Assembly: GCA_002372015.1 (NCBI GenBank)
Contig: DFIA01000092.1
Coordinates: 1 to 64,000, forward strand
DNA from: Bacteroidales bacterium UBA3709
Lineage (GTDB): Bacteria > Bacteroidota > Bacteroidia > Bacteroidales > UBA932
Direction of reading: 5' to 3'
DNA length: 64,000 nt
The notes under the pieces are model-generated. The model ran no database searches. It saw only the letters and a program-made list of their open reading frames with translations, and had not been told where the DNA came from. A program made the position numbers and the translations under genes. Shown here piece after piece: positions 8,128 through 17,271 of the stretch. Every line of letters starts with the position of its first letter. The stretch's first letter is position 1.

Positions 8128-9156
8128 ATGAATATAACACCCAACTCTCTAAAAGCTTGGTTCTTAGCCGCTCGCCCAAAAACTCTGATGGGAGCAGTAG
8201 CCCCTGTTTTTGTTGGGGGAGCGTTAGGTTGGGCTACCATGAAAGGATTAACCCATGTTTCTTTCTGTTGGACGTGGGCTTTACCTATTCTGTTTTGTTT
8301 GCTCTTTGCTCTTGTTATGCAAATAGATGCAAATTTTATCAACGATTATTTCGACTTTAAAAAAGGGGCAGACTCTGCAGAAAGGCTCGGCCCCAAAAGG
8401 GCTTGCTCTCAAGGATGGATAACACCCAAAGCCATGAAAATAGGCATCTTCATTACTACCACAATAGGGGTTTTGTGTGGGCTTCCTCTTGTTTGGTGGG
8501 GTGGGTGGTGGATGGTTCTTATAGGTGGTATATGTGTCTTGGGTGCTTTTGTTTATACAACCAAGTTTTCCTATATCGGGCTCGGCGATATGCTGGTTAT
8601 TTTGTATTTCGGCATTATTCCGGTATTTTTTACTTGGTTTGTATCAGCTAAACGTTTTTTTACCCTTGCACAGGAAAAGTCTTTTGTTTTTCTCTTGTTT
8701 GTAAGCCTTGTTGTAGTCTCTGGTTTCAGCGTTGGTTTTGTTGTAGATAATCTCTTGGTTATTAACAATTATCGCGATAGGGATTTAGATAAGAAAAACG
8801 GCAAAAATACATTGGTAGTAAGAATAGGGGCAAAGGCTGCGGAGTGGCTGTATTTGATAAATGGCTGCATGGCAGTAGCCGGAGCCTTAATTGCAGGAAA
8901 GTGGTTACAGCGTGCTCTTATTAATACCTTAGATACTTCTGTTAGTTTGGCCCACACAAAATTTCCCTTCTATTTGATAATTCCTTTGATATTTCTCTCT
9001 TTCCTTTTTTCTACTCATAGGAAAATGGTGAAAATCAAGTGCGGAAAACAATTAAATGCAATTCTCGGAGAAACTTCTGTAAATATTTTGATTTTTAGTG
9101 TTTTATTTCTGATTTCCATTATAGTAACAACGCTTGGAGTTTGCTATAATGGTTGA
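8128..9156 (+). CDS. menA: 1,4-dihydroxy-2-naphthoate polyprenyltransferase
   Basis: This integral membrane UbiA-family enzyme attaches the polyprenyl tail to dihydroxynaphthoate in menaquinone synthesis. There are about eight hydrophobic segments. The first Asp-rich motif is in D-A-N-F-I-N-D-Y-F-D-F and the second in N-N-Y-R-D-R-D-L-D-K-K-N-G-K, as expected for MenA. The length (342) is slightly above average because of a loop near residue 270. It starts 22 bp after ruvA. Menaquinone would be the electron carrier for the fumarate reductase genes at 17-20 kb. Confidence 0.93.
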   Translation: MNITPNSLKAWFLAARPKTLMGAVAPVFVGGALGWATMKGLTHVSFCWTWALPILFCLLFALVMQIDANFINDYFDFKKGADSAERLGPKRACSQGWITPKAMKIGIFITTTIGVLCGLPLVWWGGWWMVLIGGICVLGAFVYTTKFSYIGLGDMLVILYFGIIPVFFTWFVSAKRFFTLAQEKSFVFLLFVSLVVVSGFSVGFVVDNLLVINNYRDRDLDKKNGKNTLVVRIGAKAAEWLYLINGCMAVAGALIAGKWLQRALINTLDTSVSLAHTKFPFYLIIPLIFLSFLFSTHRKMVKIKCGKQLNAILGETSVNILIFSVLFLISIIVTTLGVCYNG

Positions 9157-9203
9157 TATTTTGTAGATTCGCCTCCTGCTATTAAATAAACAATTTTTCT
9201 AAT

Positions 9204-9581
9204 ATGAATATTCCTTCAAATCTCAAGTACTCTAATGACCACGAGTGGGTTAAAGTAGAGGGTAACATTGCAACTGTAGGTATTACAGATTTTGCACAGA
9301 GCGAGTTGGGAGACATTGTCTTCCTCGATATTAACTGCGAGGGTGAAACTCTTGCCGCAGGAGATCAATTCGGCAGTATAGAGGCTGTCAAGACCGTTGC
9401 AGACGCACTTATGCCAGTAAGTGGCAAGGTTGTAGAAATTAATCCCGATCTGGAAAGTGCTCCTGAAAACGTAAACAAAGATCCTTACGGAAGCGGCTGG
9501 CTCATCAAGGTTGAAATGACTAATCCTGATGAGATAAACAATCTCTTGGATGCTGCTGCTTACGAAGACATTTGTAAATAA
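9204..9581 (+). CDS. gcvH: Glycine cleavage system H protein
   Basis: The 125-residue lipoyl carrier shuttles the methylamine group between P, T and L proteins of glycine cleavage. The lipoylated Lys63 sits in the conserved [10 protein letters not shown] stretch, followed by [10 protein letters not shown]. Length and ends are normal. gcvP and gcvT are not adjacent. It is followed by threonine aldolase after 12 bp, a pairing that makes sense because that enzyme produces glycine. Confidence 0.97.
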   Translation: MNIPSNLKYSNDHEWVKVEGNIATVGITDFAQSELGDIVFLDINCEGETLAAGDQFGSIEAVKTVADALMPVSGKVVEINPDLESAPENVNKDPYGSGWLIKVEMTNPDEINNLLDAAAYEDICK

Positions 9582-9593
9582 TATAGAACCATA

Positions 9594-10652
9594 ATGAACA
9601 AATGTTCCTTTGGGAGTGATAATCACTCCGGTGTTCATCCACTCATTCTCAAGGCTATAGAACAAGTAAACGAAGGTTTCTGCTTTGGTTACGGAGAGGA
9701 CGAATATACAGAAGGCGTTTTGAAACAAATAGAGGCTTTGCTCGGTGGCGACTGCAAAGCCCTTTTTGTTCTCAACGGAACCGGGGCAAATGTTATATCG
9801 CTGGTTTCTTTCTTAAAGCCGTTCAGCACCATACTTGCTCCTTCGTGTGCTCATATTCTGGAAGATGAGTGTGGGGCTGTAGAGCGTTTTTCTTCTTGCA
9901 GAATTACTCCGCTCCCCCAATCTTCGGGCAAGGTAACTCCGGAAACAGTTTCTGAATATCTGAAATTCGGCGACCAGCACAAAGTTCAACCTGCAATACT
10001 TTCCATATCTCAACCTACTGAATTTGAGACACTTTACAGCGCTCAAGAAATTAAAGACCTCGCTGCATTGATGCATTCAGTTGGAGGATATATTCATGTA
10101 GATGGTTCCAGAATAGCTAACGCCGCAGCAGGCTTAGGCTTATCTATTAAGCAAATAATTGCAGACAGCGGAGTAGATGTCCTCAGTTTTGGTGGCACAA
10201 AAAACGGACTCCTGATAGGGGAGGCTGTGGTTGTGTTCAACCTCCAAAAAAATCAGAAAATAGCAGACCAACTGGTATATATCAGAAAACAAGCCACCCA
10301 ACTCTATTCTAAAAACCGCTTTATCGCTGCTCAGTTTGAGGCCTACATCAAAGACGATTTATACCTCAAAATGGCAGATCACGCCAATAAAATGGCTAAG
10401 TATTTAGAGCAAAAAATTAAAGAATCTTCCGTTTTAGACAAAGGAGTTTATTTTACCCAAAATGTAGAAACCAATGGGGTATATATTTCTCTTGCCCCTT
10501 TAAGCGATTTTCAGTTAGGTGCCCTGCAGAAAAAATATATTTTCTATGTATGGAATGAAAGAATTAAAGAGGTTAGGCTCATGTGCTCTTTCAAAACAAC
10601 CAGAGAAGATATAGACGGTTTTGTAAAAGACCTGGAGCACAACCTTTCGTAA
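9594..10652 (+). CDS. ltaE: Low-specificity threonine aldolase family PLP enzyme
   Basis: The 352-residue fold-type I PLP enzyme has F-G-S-D-N-H-S-G-V-H-P at its N terminus, H-V-D-G-S-R-I-A-N-A at 168-177 and the PLP Lys203 in S-F-G-G-T-K-N-G-L. These match threonine aldolases, which cleave threonine to glycine and acetaldehyde. Beta-eliminating lyases of the same superfamily are possible alternatives, but the family fit is good. The position 12 bp after gcvH supports a role in glycine supply. Confidence 0.88.
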   Translation: MNKCSFGSDNHSGVHPLILKAIEQVNEGFCFGYGEDEYTEGVLKQIEALLGGDCKALFVLNGTGANVISLVSFLKPFSTILAPSCAHILEDECGAVERFSSCRITPLPQSSGKVTPETVSEYLKFGDQHKVQPAILSISQPTEFETLYSAQEIKDLAALMHSVGGYIHVDGSRIANAAAGLGLSIKQIIADSGVDVLSFGGTKNGLLIGEAVVVFNLQKNQKIADQLVYIRKQATQLYSKNRFIAAQFEAYIKDDLYLKMADHANKMAKYLEQKIKESSVLDKGVYFTQNVETNGVYISLAPLSDFQLGALQKKYIFYVWNERIKEVRLMCSFKTTREDIDGFVKDLEHNLS

Positions 10653-10692
10653 TCTAAACGCCTTACCCGTAAACAAAAAAAAGAGGGCTGTA

Positions 10693-11400
10693 ATGGTTAG
10701 AAAAGCGAGTGAAAAAGATTTTGAAAAGATAGGCGCCATTTGGCAAGAGTGTTTCTGCTTAAACAGCGCTTATCTTTCTCTTTTGAGCAAGCACATCTTT
10801 AACAGCAATAGGCAGAATACAGCTATTTATCTTTTAGAAAACAATACAGAAATTCTCTCTGTTTTAGCCTTACTACCAATAGAATTTCATAAAGAAAAAA
10901 CCACACTTAGAGGAGCCGCCCTCAGTTTTGTAGCCACACCAAAAAAACATCGTGGTAATAAGTATTTCCACATTTTATTTAACCGCATCTTTTCAGATAA
11001 ACACAGTTTAGATTTAGATTTTTTGCTTGTAAGGCCAGCCACAGAACAATTGTCGGCTCTGTACAAAAGAGAAGGATTTTCTATTCCTATCATGAATCCT
11101 ATGGCAGATTCTTTTGACATTCCCATTCTTTCAGAAGTCTTGCCCCCGTTAGATGCCACCACCATACAGAAAGCTCAACAAGCCCTAAAACCTGCTTTTG
11201 TGTGGAATAAGCATATCTTGGAGTTTGCTCTCTGCGATGCCGCCGAAAATCCTAAAACCGCCTCCCAATTAAATTTTATTCTATCTTGCAGCAGGGAGGT
11301 TCTCAAAAGCTCTGTTCCTTTTGCTTTTGTAAAATCTCTCTCTTCAGCTATCTCAGTTGAATTTTTCAACAACGCATTCTTTCTAATTACTCTGGAATAA
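10693..11400 (+). CDS. GNAT-like N-acetyltransferase, divergent
   Basis: The 235-residue protein starts with V-R-K-A-S-E-K-D-F-E-K-I-G, typical of GNAT beta1-alpha1. It has an H-R-G-N-K-Y segment at the acetyl-CoA loop position and a later L-Y-K-R-E-G-F strand characteristic of the fold. The second half (from about 140) is unlike a simple GNAT and may be an Eis-like extension or an unrelated helical domain. The substrate is unknown. It is the last plus-strand gene before the AT-rich gap. Confidence 0.55.
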   Translation: MVRKASEKDFEKIGAIWQECFCLNSAYLSLLSKHIFNSNRQNTAIYLLENNTEILSVLALLPIEFHKEKTTLRGAALSFVATPKKHRGNKYFHILFNRIFSDKHSLDLDFLLVRPATEQLSALYKREGFSIPIMNPMADSFDIPILSEVLPPLDATTIQKAQQALKPAFVWNKHILEFALCDAAENPKTASQLNFILSCSREVLKSSVPFAFVKSLSSAISVEFFNNAFFLITLE

Positions 11401-11737
11401 CTCCTAAAAAGACCTATTTTTGCAAAAACAGCCCGTTTTGGGGGCGATTTTTGTTTTTAGCGAGTATTTCCTTGTCCACTAATCAGAACTCTCAAAAATA
11501 AGGCCCTTTTTCGAAGGCTCTTTTGTCGTGTTCCACGAGGAACAAAATACAATTATTTTACTAATTAATAGCCTTTTTTAACATTTTACTTAAAGTAATA
11601 CTTTATATTAAGCGCTTTTTATAGATTTGTCAAAACAGCGTTTTTTATAAAGTAAACATATGCTTTAAGTAGTTGTTATTAACATCTTGTTTATTAATAT
11701 ATTATTTTTTGTCAATAAACACACAGCTTCAATAGAA
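11401..11737. other. AT-rich intergenic region beside mnmG; candidate replication-origin region
   Basis: This 337-bp gap lies between convergently ending genes. The first 130 bp hold short G/C-rich hairpin-like segments. Then a parS-like 16-mer (11529-11544) is followed by about 190 bp that are extremely AT-rich. Two weak DnaA-box-like 9-mers are visible: TTATTAACA at 11676-11684 and TGTCAATAA (reverse of TTATTGACA) at 11710-11718, each two mismatches from TTATCCACA. mnmG (gidA) neighbours oriC in many bacteria. Whether this is the origin is an inference. Confidence 0.4.
11529..11544. other. parS-like centromere site, intergenic copy
   Basis: TGTTCCACGAGGAACA is a 6-bp inverted repeat around a 4-bp centre. 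It differs from the common bacterial parS form TGTTCCACGTGGAACA by one central base. parS sites bind ParB and cluster around the origin. An identical 16-mer occurs 602 bp away inside mnmG, which makes chance unlikely. Confidence 0.7.
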
Positions 11738-13705
11738 TTATCTACCAAAATAGACTAATAGTACAGAAATATCTGCAGGAGAAACCCCCGATATTCTGGA
11801 AGCCTGCGCTATAGTTTGAGGCCTATACTTTATTAACTTTAACCTGCTCTCCATAGAAAGTGATGTAACTTTCGTAAAATCAAAGTTTTGTGGGATTTTT
11901 AAATCTTCCAAACGGAGCATCTTTTCTACTGCAGCCTGCTCCCGCTGTATATATCCACGATATTTTACGGCTGTTTCTGTATTTTTCAGTAGTTCGTCTG
12001 AAATTATCGCTTCCGACTCTGAAAGAGAAAATATTTTAAAGCCGGAAGGGCGATATGGAAACTCTACCTCTCCTACAAAAGAAGACATCGGATGTTTTGT
12101 TGCATATTCAGAAACCAGTTTGCATATATATGTTCCACGAGGAACATTTGGCAAAATCTCGTTTAAGAACACTTCTGGCCTCATAAGATGTGCAGAAATT
12201 TTCTTTCCGGAACTTAGACTGTCTGTATCTAAAACATCTACAATTTTCTGCATTGTAGAATATTTGTCTTTCATTATATCCAGCCGTAATTTGGAAGCAA
12301 GCCCTAACTCATATCCTATTTGAGTTAATCTAAAGTCTGCGTTATCTTGCCGCAAAAGAATTCTGAACTCTGCCCTTGATGTAAACATTCTGTATGGTTC
12401 GTCCACTCCTTTTGTTACAAGATCGTCTATTAAAACTCCTATATAGGCTTGATTTCTGCCAAGCACAAAAGAAGGTTTTTTTTGAATGGACAAGGCCGCG
12501 TTTATTCCGGCCATCAAACCCTGGGCCGCAGCTTCTTCATATCCGGTAGTGCCATTAACCTGACCGGCAAAATACAACCCCGCAACAAACTTAGATTCTA
12601 ATGTATGCCACAATTGTGTAGGAGGAAAGTAATCGTATTCCACTGCATAGGCTGGCCTGTATATTTCCACTGCCTCAAAACCCTCCATTTGTCTTAATGC
12701 CTGAACTTGTATTTCCGCCGGCAAAGAAGAAGAAAAGCCCTGCAAGTAATACTCGCTTGTGGTCCACCCTTCAGGCTCGAGAAAAAGAAGATGCTGCTGT
12801 TTATCTGCAAAAGTTCTAAGCTTGTCTTCTATGCTCGGGCAATAGCGCGGACCTATACCTGTTATTTTGCCGGAAAAAAGCGGCGAGTCTTTAAAACCTT
12901 TCTTTAATGTAGCATGAACCTTGGCGTTTGTATGAACCAAAAAACAATGCTTCTGCGGAATATTCGTTTGTACGGAAGATGGTACATTCAAGAACGAAAA
13001 CTTTTGCGGGTGAATATCGCCTTCTTGAAGAATTAGCCTGTCTGTATCTATGGATTTAATGTCTATTCTTGGGGGCGTTCCTGTTTTCATTCTCCCAAAC
13101 TGTATTCCAAAAGAAGCTAATTGTTCTGTCAGGCTCACAGACGATGGCTCGCCCATCCTACCTCCCTCTGCACTGTTTCTGCCTATGAAAAGCTTTCCGT
13201 TTAAAAAAGTTCCGGCAGTAAGTATTATTTTAGGAGCAAATAACTCTGCGCCCATTGATGTCTTAACGCCATTTATCCGGTGGCTATAGCCATTAATCTT
13301 ACGCTTGTAGGAAGAAATAAGAAAATCGGTTACTGTATCTTGCCAGATATGTAGATTTGGAGTATGTTCAAGAATATATCTCCAATTTAGTATAAAGTAT
13401 TGTCTGTCGCACTGTGCCCTCGGGCTCCACACAGCAGGGCCTTTGCTTGCATTCAGCATACGAAATTGAATGGTGGAAGCATCTGTTACAAGGCCCATTG
13501 CTCCTCCAAGAGCGTCTATTTCTCTAACTATCTGTCCTTTAGCCACTCCACCCACAGCAGGATTGCAGGACATCTGAGCTATCTTGTTCATATCCATTGT
13601 AATAAGTAGGGTATTACATCCCATCTTTGCTGTCGCAAACGCAGCCTCACAGCCAGCATGGCCCGCTCCTATTACAATTACATCGTATTTATTGGTAAAA
13701 CTCAT
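11738..13705 (-). CDS. mnmG: tRNA uridine-5-carboxymethylaminomethyl modification enzyme MnmG (GidA)
   Basis: With MnmE this FAD protein makes the cmnm5U34 modification of tRNA wobble uridines. The N-terminal Rossmann motif [12 protein letters not shown], the M-S-C-N-P-A-V-G-G segment, the [10 protein letters not shown] motif and [20 protein letters not shown] are all visible. At 655 residues it is slightly longer than the usual 620-630. The ATG overlaps the ybeY stop by 4 bp, showing coupling. The coding sequence contains a parS-like site translated as N-V-P-R-G-T. Confidence 0.97.
   Translation of the reverse strand: MSFTNKYDVIVIGAGHAGCEAAFATAKMGCNTLLITMDMNKIAQMSCNPAVGGVAKGQIVREIDALGGAMGLVTDASTIQFRMLNASKGPAVWSPRAQCDRQYFILNWRYILEHTPNLHIWQDTVTDFLISSYKRKINGYSHRINGVKTSMGAELFAPKIILTAGTFLNGKLFIGRNSAEGGRMGEPSSVSLTEQLASFGIQFGRMKTGTPPRIDIKSIDTDRLILQEGDIHPQKFSFLNVPSSVQTNIPQKHCFLVHTNAKVHATLKKGFKDSPLFSGKITGIGPRYCPSIEDKLRTFADKQQHLLFLEPEGWTTSEYYLQGFSSSLPAEIQVQALRQMEGFEAVEIYRPAYAVEYDYFPPTQLWHTLESKFVAGLYFAGQVNGTTGYEEAAAQGLMAGINAALSIQKKPSFVLGRNQAYIGVLIDDLVTKGVDEPYRMFTSRAEFRILLRQDNADFRLTQIGYELGLASKLRLDIMKDKYSTMQKIVDVLDTDSLSSGKKISAHLMRPEVFLNEILPNVPRGTYICKLVSEYATKHPMSSFVGEVEFPYRPSGFKIFSLSESEAIISDELLKNTETAVKYRGYIQREQAAVEKMLRLEDLKIPQNFDFTKVTSLSMESRLKLIKYRPQTIAQASRISGVSPADISVLLVYFGR
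12131..12146. other. parS-like centromere site inside mnmG
   Basis: This is a second perfect copy of TGTTCCACGAGGAACA, read within the mnmG frame as N-V-P-R-G-T. Keeping the same 16 bases inside a coding region and in the neighbouring gap argues for selection at the DNA level. Confidence 0.7.
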
Positions 13706-14169
13706 TTTCTATAAAAACATCGTATTTTTTCTGTCGGAGAGGTTGCTACAAGCCTTGCTAAAGCTTCATCTTCTGCTACCCTCATTTTCTTTTGCTTAGC
13801 TGGCGTTGTATCGTCTTCGCCGCATAAATGCAAAACCCCGTGAATAATAACCCTACAAAGTTCGCAAATGCTTGCAGGTACAAACATTTGCTCATATAAA
13901 GCGGAATTTGCATATACTGTATCCAAGCTGATAAATAAATCTCCGCTTATAATGTTGCCTGTATTGTAGTTAAACGTAATAATATCTGTATAATAATCAT
14001 GGCCCAAAGACTCTTTGTTGAGGTTTAAAATATAACTGTCTGAACAAAAAATAACATTCAGCTCTCCCAACTTTAATCCTCTGTTTTTCAGCTCTTCTAC
14101 TATCCATCTGCGAATTATGCGCTTGCCCCTAAAACCACTGGTTACTTCCTGATCTGTAAAATGTAACAT
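13702..14169 (-). CDS. ybeY: Endoribonuclease YbeY (16S rRNA maturation)
   Basis: The start at 14169 (M-L-H-F-T-D-Q-E-V) is chosen because a longer frame adds 21 hydrophobic residues overlapping the promoter of mdh. The 155-residue product carries the metal site [11 protein letters not shown] with His110 and His114. The third ligand position, usually His, is Asp120. From memory, Bacteroidota YbeY proteins often have Asp there, so this may be lineage-normal. The gene is divergent from mdh and overlaps mnmG by 4 bp. Confidence 0.88.
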   Translation of the reverse strand: MLHFTDQEVTSGFRGKRIIRRWIVEELKNRGLKLGELNVIFCSDSYILNLNKESLGHDYYTDIITFNYNTGNIISGDLFISLDTVYANSALYEQMFVPASICELCRVIIHGVLHLCGEDDTTPAKQKKMRVAEDEALARLVATSPTEKIRCFYRK

Positions 14170-14192
14170 TGATATTTTTTTGATGATGAATA

Positions 14193-14223
14193 TTTGTCTG
14201 ATTTCTATAATGTAATAACTTTG
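14193..14223 (+). promoter_or_regulatory. Promoter of mdh
   Basis: TTTG (14193-14196), 19 nt, then TAACTTTG (14216-14223) match the Bacteroidota promoter consensus exactly. Transcription would start near 14230, about 20 nt before the mdh ATG at 14250. Confidence 0.75.
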
Positions 14224-14249
14224 CTCATGCAAATTTAAAAAAAAGAATT

Positions 14250-15191
14250 ATGGCTAAAGTATCTGTAATAGGCGCTGGAAATGTTGGCGCATCTTGCGTG
14301 GAGGCAATGCTCCATCTTAATTTCTGCTCAGAAATTGTTCTGCTCGATATTAAAGAAGGCATTTCTGAAGGAAAAGCTATGGATATGATGCAAGCCGCTA
14401 AGCAATACGGAACAAACACAAAAATAATTGGAGTTACCAACGATTACTCAAAAACTGCAAATTCTGATGTGGTTATAATAACTTCTGGTATTCCAAGAAA
14501 GCCTGGCATGACAAGAGAAGAACTTATTGGGGTTAATTCCAATATAGTTTCCAGCGTTTCAGAGAACGTTCTGAAGTTTTCTCCAAAGGCTGTTTTGATG
14601 GTTATTGCAAATCCTATGGATCCTATGACCTACCTTACTCTCAAAAAGAATAAGCTTCCTAAAAATCAAGTTGTTGGAATGGGTGGACAGTTAGATTCCA
14701 GCCGTTTTACATACTATCTTGCTCAGGCATTAGACGTTCCTGTGAGTGATATAGAGTGCATGGTTATTGGTGGTCATGGCGATAAAACCATGATTCCTCT
14801 TATTCGCTTTGCTACATATAAAGGCATTCCGGTTACCAAACTCCTTACAAAAGAAGTGTGCGACAAAGTTGTTGCAGATACTATGGTTGGCGGAGCAACC
14901 CTTACCAAACTACTCGGCACCAGCGCCTGGTATGCTCCTGGCATGAGTGCTGCAACTATGGCCAAGTCTATTGTTATGAACGAAAGAAAAATGATACCTT
15001 GTTGCTGCTATTTAGAGGGAGAATATGGCCAAAGCGATCTCTGCATAGGTGTTCCTGCTATTGTAGGAAAGAATGGCTGGGAAAAGATTGTGGAATTAGA
15101 ACTTAATGAAGAAGAAAAGGCTCTCTTTAAGGCCAGTGCAGATGCCACCAGAAGCACTGCAAATGTGTTAAAAGAACAGAATATCATTTAA
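14250..15191 (+). CDS. mdh: Malate dehydrogenase
   Basis: The 313-residue NAD-dependent enzyme interconverts malate and oxaloacetate. It has V-I-G-A-G-N-V-G-A-S at the N terminus, the substrate-binding R-K-P-G-M-T-R-E-E-L loop and the catalytic G-G-H-G-D segment near residue 175. It is of the lactate-dehydrogenase-like type with two Arg in the mobile loop. In anaerobic Bacteroidota it feeds the fumarate-reducing branch, consistent with the frd genes 2-5 kb away. The 20-nt A-rich leader contains no Shine-Dalgarno site. Confidence 0.95.
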   Translation: MAKVSVIGAGNVGASCVEAMLHLNFCSEIVLLDIKEGISEGKAMDMMQAAKQYGTNTKIIGVTNDYSKTANSDVVIITSGIPRKPGMTREELIGVNSNIVSSVSENVLKFSPKAVLMVIANPMDPMTYLTLKKNKLPKNQVVGMGGQLDSSRFTYYLAQALDVPVSDIECMVIGGHGDKTMIPLIRFATYKGIPVTKLLTKEVCDKVVADTMVGGATLTKLLGTSAWYAPGMSAATMAKSIVMNERKMIPCCCYLEGEYGQSDLCIGVPAIVGKNGWEKIVELELNEEEKALFKASADATRSTANVLKEQNII

Positions 15192-15202
15192 TACTTTATA
15201 AT

Positions 15203-15895
15203 ATGGAAATCAAGAAATCTCCTAAAGCCGACCTTGAGAACAAAAAAACATTGTTCCGCGAAATTGGTCTTATTGCTTCTTTGGCTCTTGTGCTCTTTGC
15301 TTTCGAGTGGAGCTCAACTGACAAGAGTATATCTTCCTTAGATTCCGGCCCTGCCGTTATTACAGATGAAGAAGTTATTCCTATTACCCAGGAAACTCCT
15401 CCACCTCCTCCTGAGCAAATAAAGGAGCCTGTAATGACAGAAGAGTTGGAAATTGTAGAAAACGACATTAAAGTAGAAACTGACTTTATCAGTTCAGACG
15501 ACAACACCCAGAAAATAGAAATCAAACCTTACATCGAGGCAAAACCGGTAGAAGAAGAAGTTGAAGTAGAAGAAGAAATTCCTTTTGCTATAGTGGAAGA
15601 CAAGCCCATGTTCCAGGGTCAAGATGCTAATGCGTTTACCAAATGGGTTTACGACAACATTGTTTATCCTGAGGTTGCTAAAGAAAACGGCATACAAGGA
15701 CGTGTTACCGTACAGTTTAAAATAGACAAAGACGGAAGCGTTAAAGACGTTAAGGTTGTTAGAGGAGTAGATTCTTCTCTCGATAAAGAAGCTGTAAGAG
15801 TTATTCAGAAGTCTCCAAAATGGACTCCTGGAAAACAGAGAAAGAAGCCGGTTGCTGTTAAATATACTTTCCCTATCATATTCCAGCTCCGCTAA
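15203..15895 (+). CDS. tonB: TonB-family energy transducer
   Basis: The 230-residue protein has a short cytoplasmic N terminus, one membrane helix at about 24-38 (E-I-G-L-I-A-S-L-A-L-V-L-F-A-F), a Pro/Glu-rich periplasmic spacer (T-P-P-P-P-P-E-Q) and a C-terminal TonB domain from about 140 (Y-P-E-V-A-K-E-N-G-I-Q-G-R-V-T-V-Q-F). It would link proton-motive force from ExbBD to outer-membrane transporters. No exbB or exbD is nearby. It starts 11 bp after mdh, and a strong terminator follows. Confidence 0.92.
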   Translation: MEIKKSPKADLENKKTLFREIGLIASLALVLFAFEWSSTDKSISSLDSGPAVITDEEVIPITQETPPPPPEQIKEPVMTEELEIVENDIKVETDFISSDDNTQKIEIKPYIEAKPVEEEVEVEEEIPFAIVEDKPMFQGQDANAFTKWVYDNIVYPEVAKENGIQGRVTVQFKIDKDGSVKDVKVVRGVDSSLDKEAVRVIQKSPKWTPGKQRKKPVAVKYTFPIIFQLR

Positions 15896-15926
15896 TAAGC
15901 TTAGTATCAAACATTTTTTGATATAA

Positions 15927-15969
15927 AGGGGTTGGCCAAAAAGTATTTTGGCCGCCCCTCTTTTCTTGT
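15927..15969 (+). terminator. Rho-independent terminator of mdh-tonB
   Basis: The arms AGGGGTTGGCCAAAA and TTTTGGCCGCCCCT pair over about 13 bp with one small bulge and a 4-nt loop. A T-rich tail (CTTTTCTTGTT) follows. It lies 32 bp after the tonB stop. Confidence 0.8.
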
Positions 15970-16016
15970 TCACCTCGCCTTTGGCAAAATAAAGTATTTA
16001 AAACAAAAACGTTACC

Positions 16017-16047
16017 TTTGGTGCAAAGTTGATAGCTGTTAAATTTG
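16017..16047 (+). promoter_or_regulatory. Promoter abutting the hflX start codon
   Basis: TTTG (16017-16020), 19 nt, TAAATTTG (16040-16047) is an exact consensus match ending one base before the ATG at 16049. Its start point would fall within or just after that ATG. A second -7-like box, TACCTTTG, lies at 16013-16020 without a clear -33 partner and could give a leader-bearing transcript. Confidence 0.5.
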
Positions 16048-16048
16048 T

Positions 16049-17260
16049 ATGGGGAGAGAAAAAGAAGATGCTACGGAAAAAGCCGTACTTATAAGTGCTG
16101 TTACTCCAGAAATAACGGAAATACAAGCAAATGAGTATTTAGATGAATTAGAGTTTCTGGCGGCAACTGCTTCCATAGAAGGAGTTAGGCGGTTTATGCA
16201 GAGGTTAGACAGGCCGGTTTCAAGCACATACGTGGGCAAGGGAAAGTTGCAGGAAATAAAAGAATACATAGCGGAAAACGATATACCTCTTGCCGTGTTT
16301 GATGATGAGCTTTCTGGTGCACAAGTACGAAATTTAGAAAAAGAGTTGGGTTGCGCTATTTTAGACCGAACCTCTCTTATTTTGGATATTTTTGCAATGA
16401 GAGCCCAAACGGCATACGCAAAAACACAGGTGCAACTTGCAAGATACCAATATATTTTGCCACGCCTAACGGGTATGTGGAGCCATCTTGAAAGACAAAG
16501 AGGAGGACGAGGAACAAGAGGGGGTGCCGGAGAGAAGCAGTTGGAAACAGACAAAAGAATTGTAACTGATAAAATAAGCCAACTGAAAGATCTGTTAAAA
16601 AAAATAGATCGCCAGATGGCAACTCAAAGGAGCAATAGGGGACAGCTTGTACGAGTTTCGTTAGTGGGATATACTAATGTTGGTAAAAGCACAATTATGA
16701 ACCTATTGTCTAAAAGTAATGTTTTTGCAGAAAATAAACTCTTTGCTACATTAGATACCACTGTAAGAAAGGTAGTTATAGATAATACACCTTTTTTGCT
16801 CAGCGATACTGTAGGGTTTATACGCAAACTGCCGCATCAATTAGTGGAGTCTTTTAAGAGCACTTTAGACGAAGTAAGAGAAGCAGATATTCTGCTGCAT
16901 GTTGTAGATGTTTCTCATCCAAATTTTGAAGATCAAATAAAGGTTGTTAAGAACACCCTTGAAGAAATAGGTGCTTCTTCAAAGCCTGTCTTTATGGTTT
17001 TCAATAAGATAGATGCCTACAAGTTCACTCCTAAAAGCGAATTTGACCTTGGCCCAGATCGCCCTGGAAAAATATCGCTCAGACAATTGGAAGAATCGTG
17101 GATTGCCAAGGAAAACTCCCCGGCCATCTTCATCTCAGCCAAAGAAAAGAAAGGAATAGACAAATTAAGGAACGACCTCTATAATATGGTTGGCCAAATC
17201 ATCCGAGGTCGTTACCCTTTTACCGGCTTTTTGTGGCAGAACTTTGAAGAGACTGAATAA
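16049..17260 (+). CDS. hflX: Ribosome-associated GTPase HflX
   Basis: The 403-residue GTPase rescues or splits stalled ribosomes. It has the HflX N-terminal domain (T-Y-V-G-K-G-K-L-Q-E-I), the glycine-rich R-G-G-R-G-T-R-G-G-A-G-E-K-Q-L-E-T-D linker, and the G domain with V-G-Y-T-N-V-G-K-S (about 207-215), D-T-V-G-F-I-R-K-L-P and F-N-K-I-D. Ends and length are normal. The start is uncertain because a consensus promoter ends 1 nt before it. It converges with frdB, with only 2 bp between the two genes. Confidence 0.95.
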   Translation: MGREKEDATEKAVLISAVTPEITEIQANEYLDELEFLAATASIEGVRRFMQRLDRPVSSTYVGKGKLQEIKEYIAENDIPLAVFDDELSGAQVRNLEKELGCAILDRTSLILDIFAMRAQTAYAKTQVQLARYQYILPRLTGMWSHLERQRGGRGTRGGAGEKQLETDKRIVTDKISQLKDLLKKIDRQMATQRSNRGQLVRVSLVGYTNVGKSTIMNLLSKSNVFAENKLFATLDTTVRKVVIDNTPFLLSDTVGFIRKLPHQLVESFKSTLDEVREADILLHVVDVSHPNFEDQIKVVKNTLEEIGASSKPVFMVFNKIDAYKFTPKSEFDLGPDRPGKISLRQLEESWIAKENSPAIFISAKEKKGIDKLRNDLYNMVGQIIRGRYPFTGFLWQNFEETE

Positions 17261-17271
17261 GTCTATTTTTT
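17250..17271 (+). terminator. Short terminator overlapping the hflX stop
   Basis: AGACT-GAATA-AGTCT followed by ATTTTTT forms a 5-bp hairpin plus T run, with the hflX TAA in its loop and stem. The stem is short, so efficiency is doubtful. Confidence 0.4.

Noticed and set aside
9216..9728. 170-codon minus-strand open frame across gcvH and ltaE
   Set aside because: It is a shadow of two well-supported genes with conserved active-site residues.
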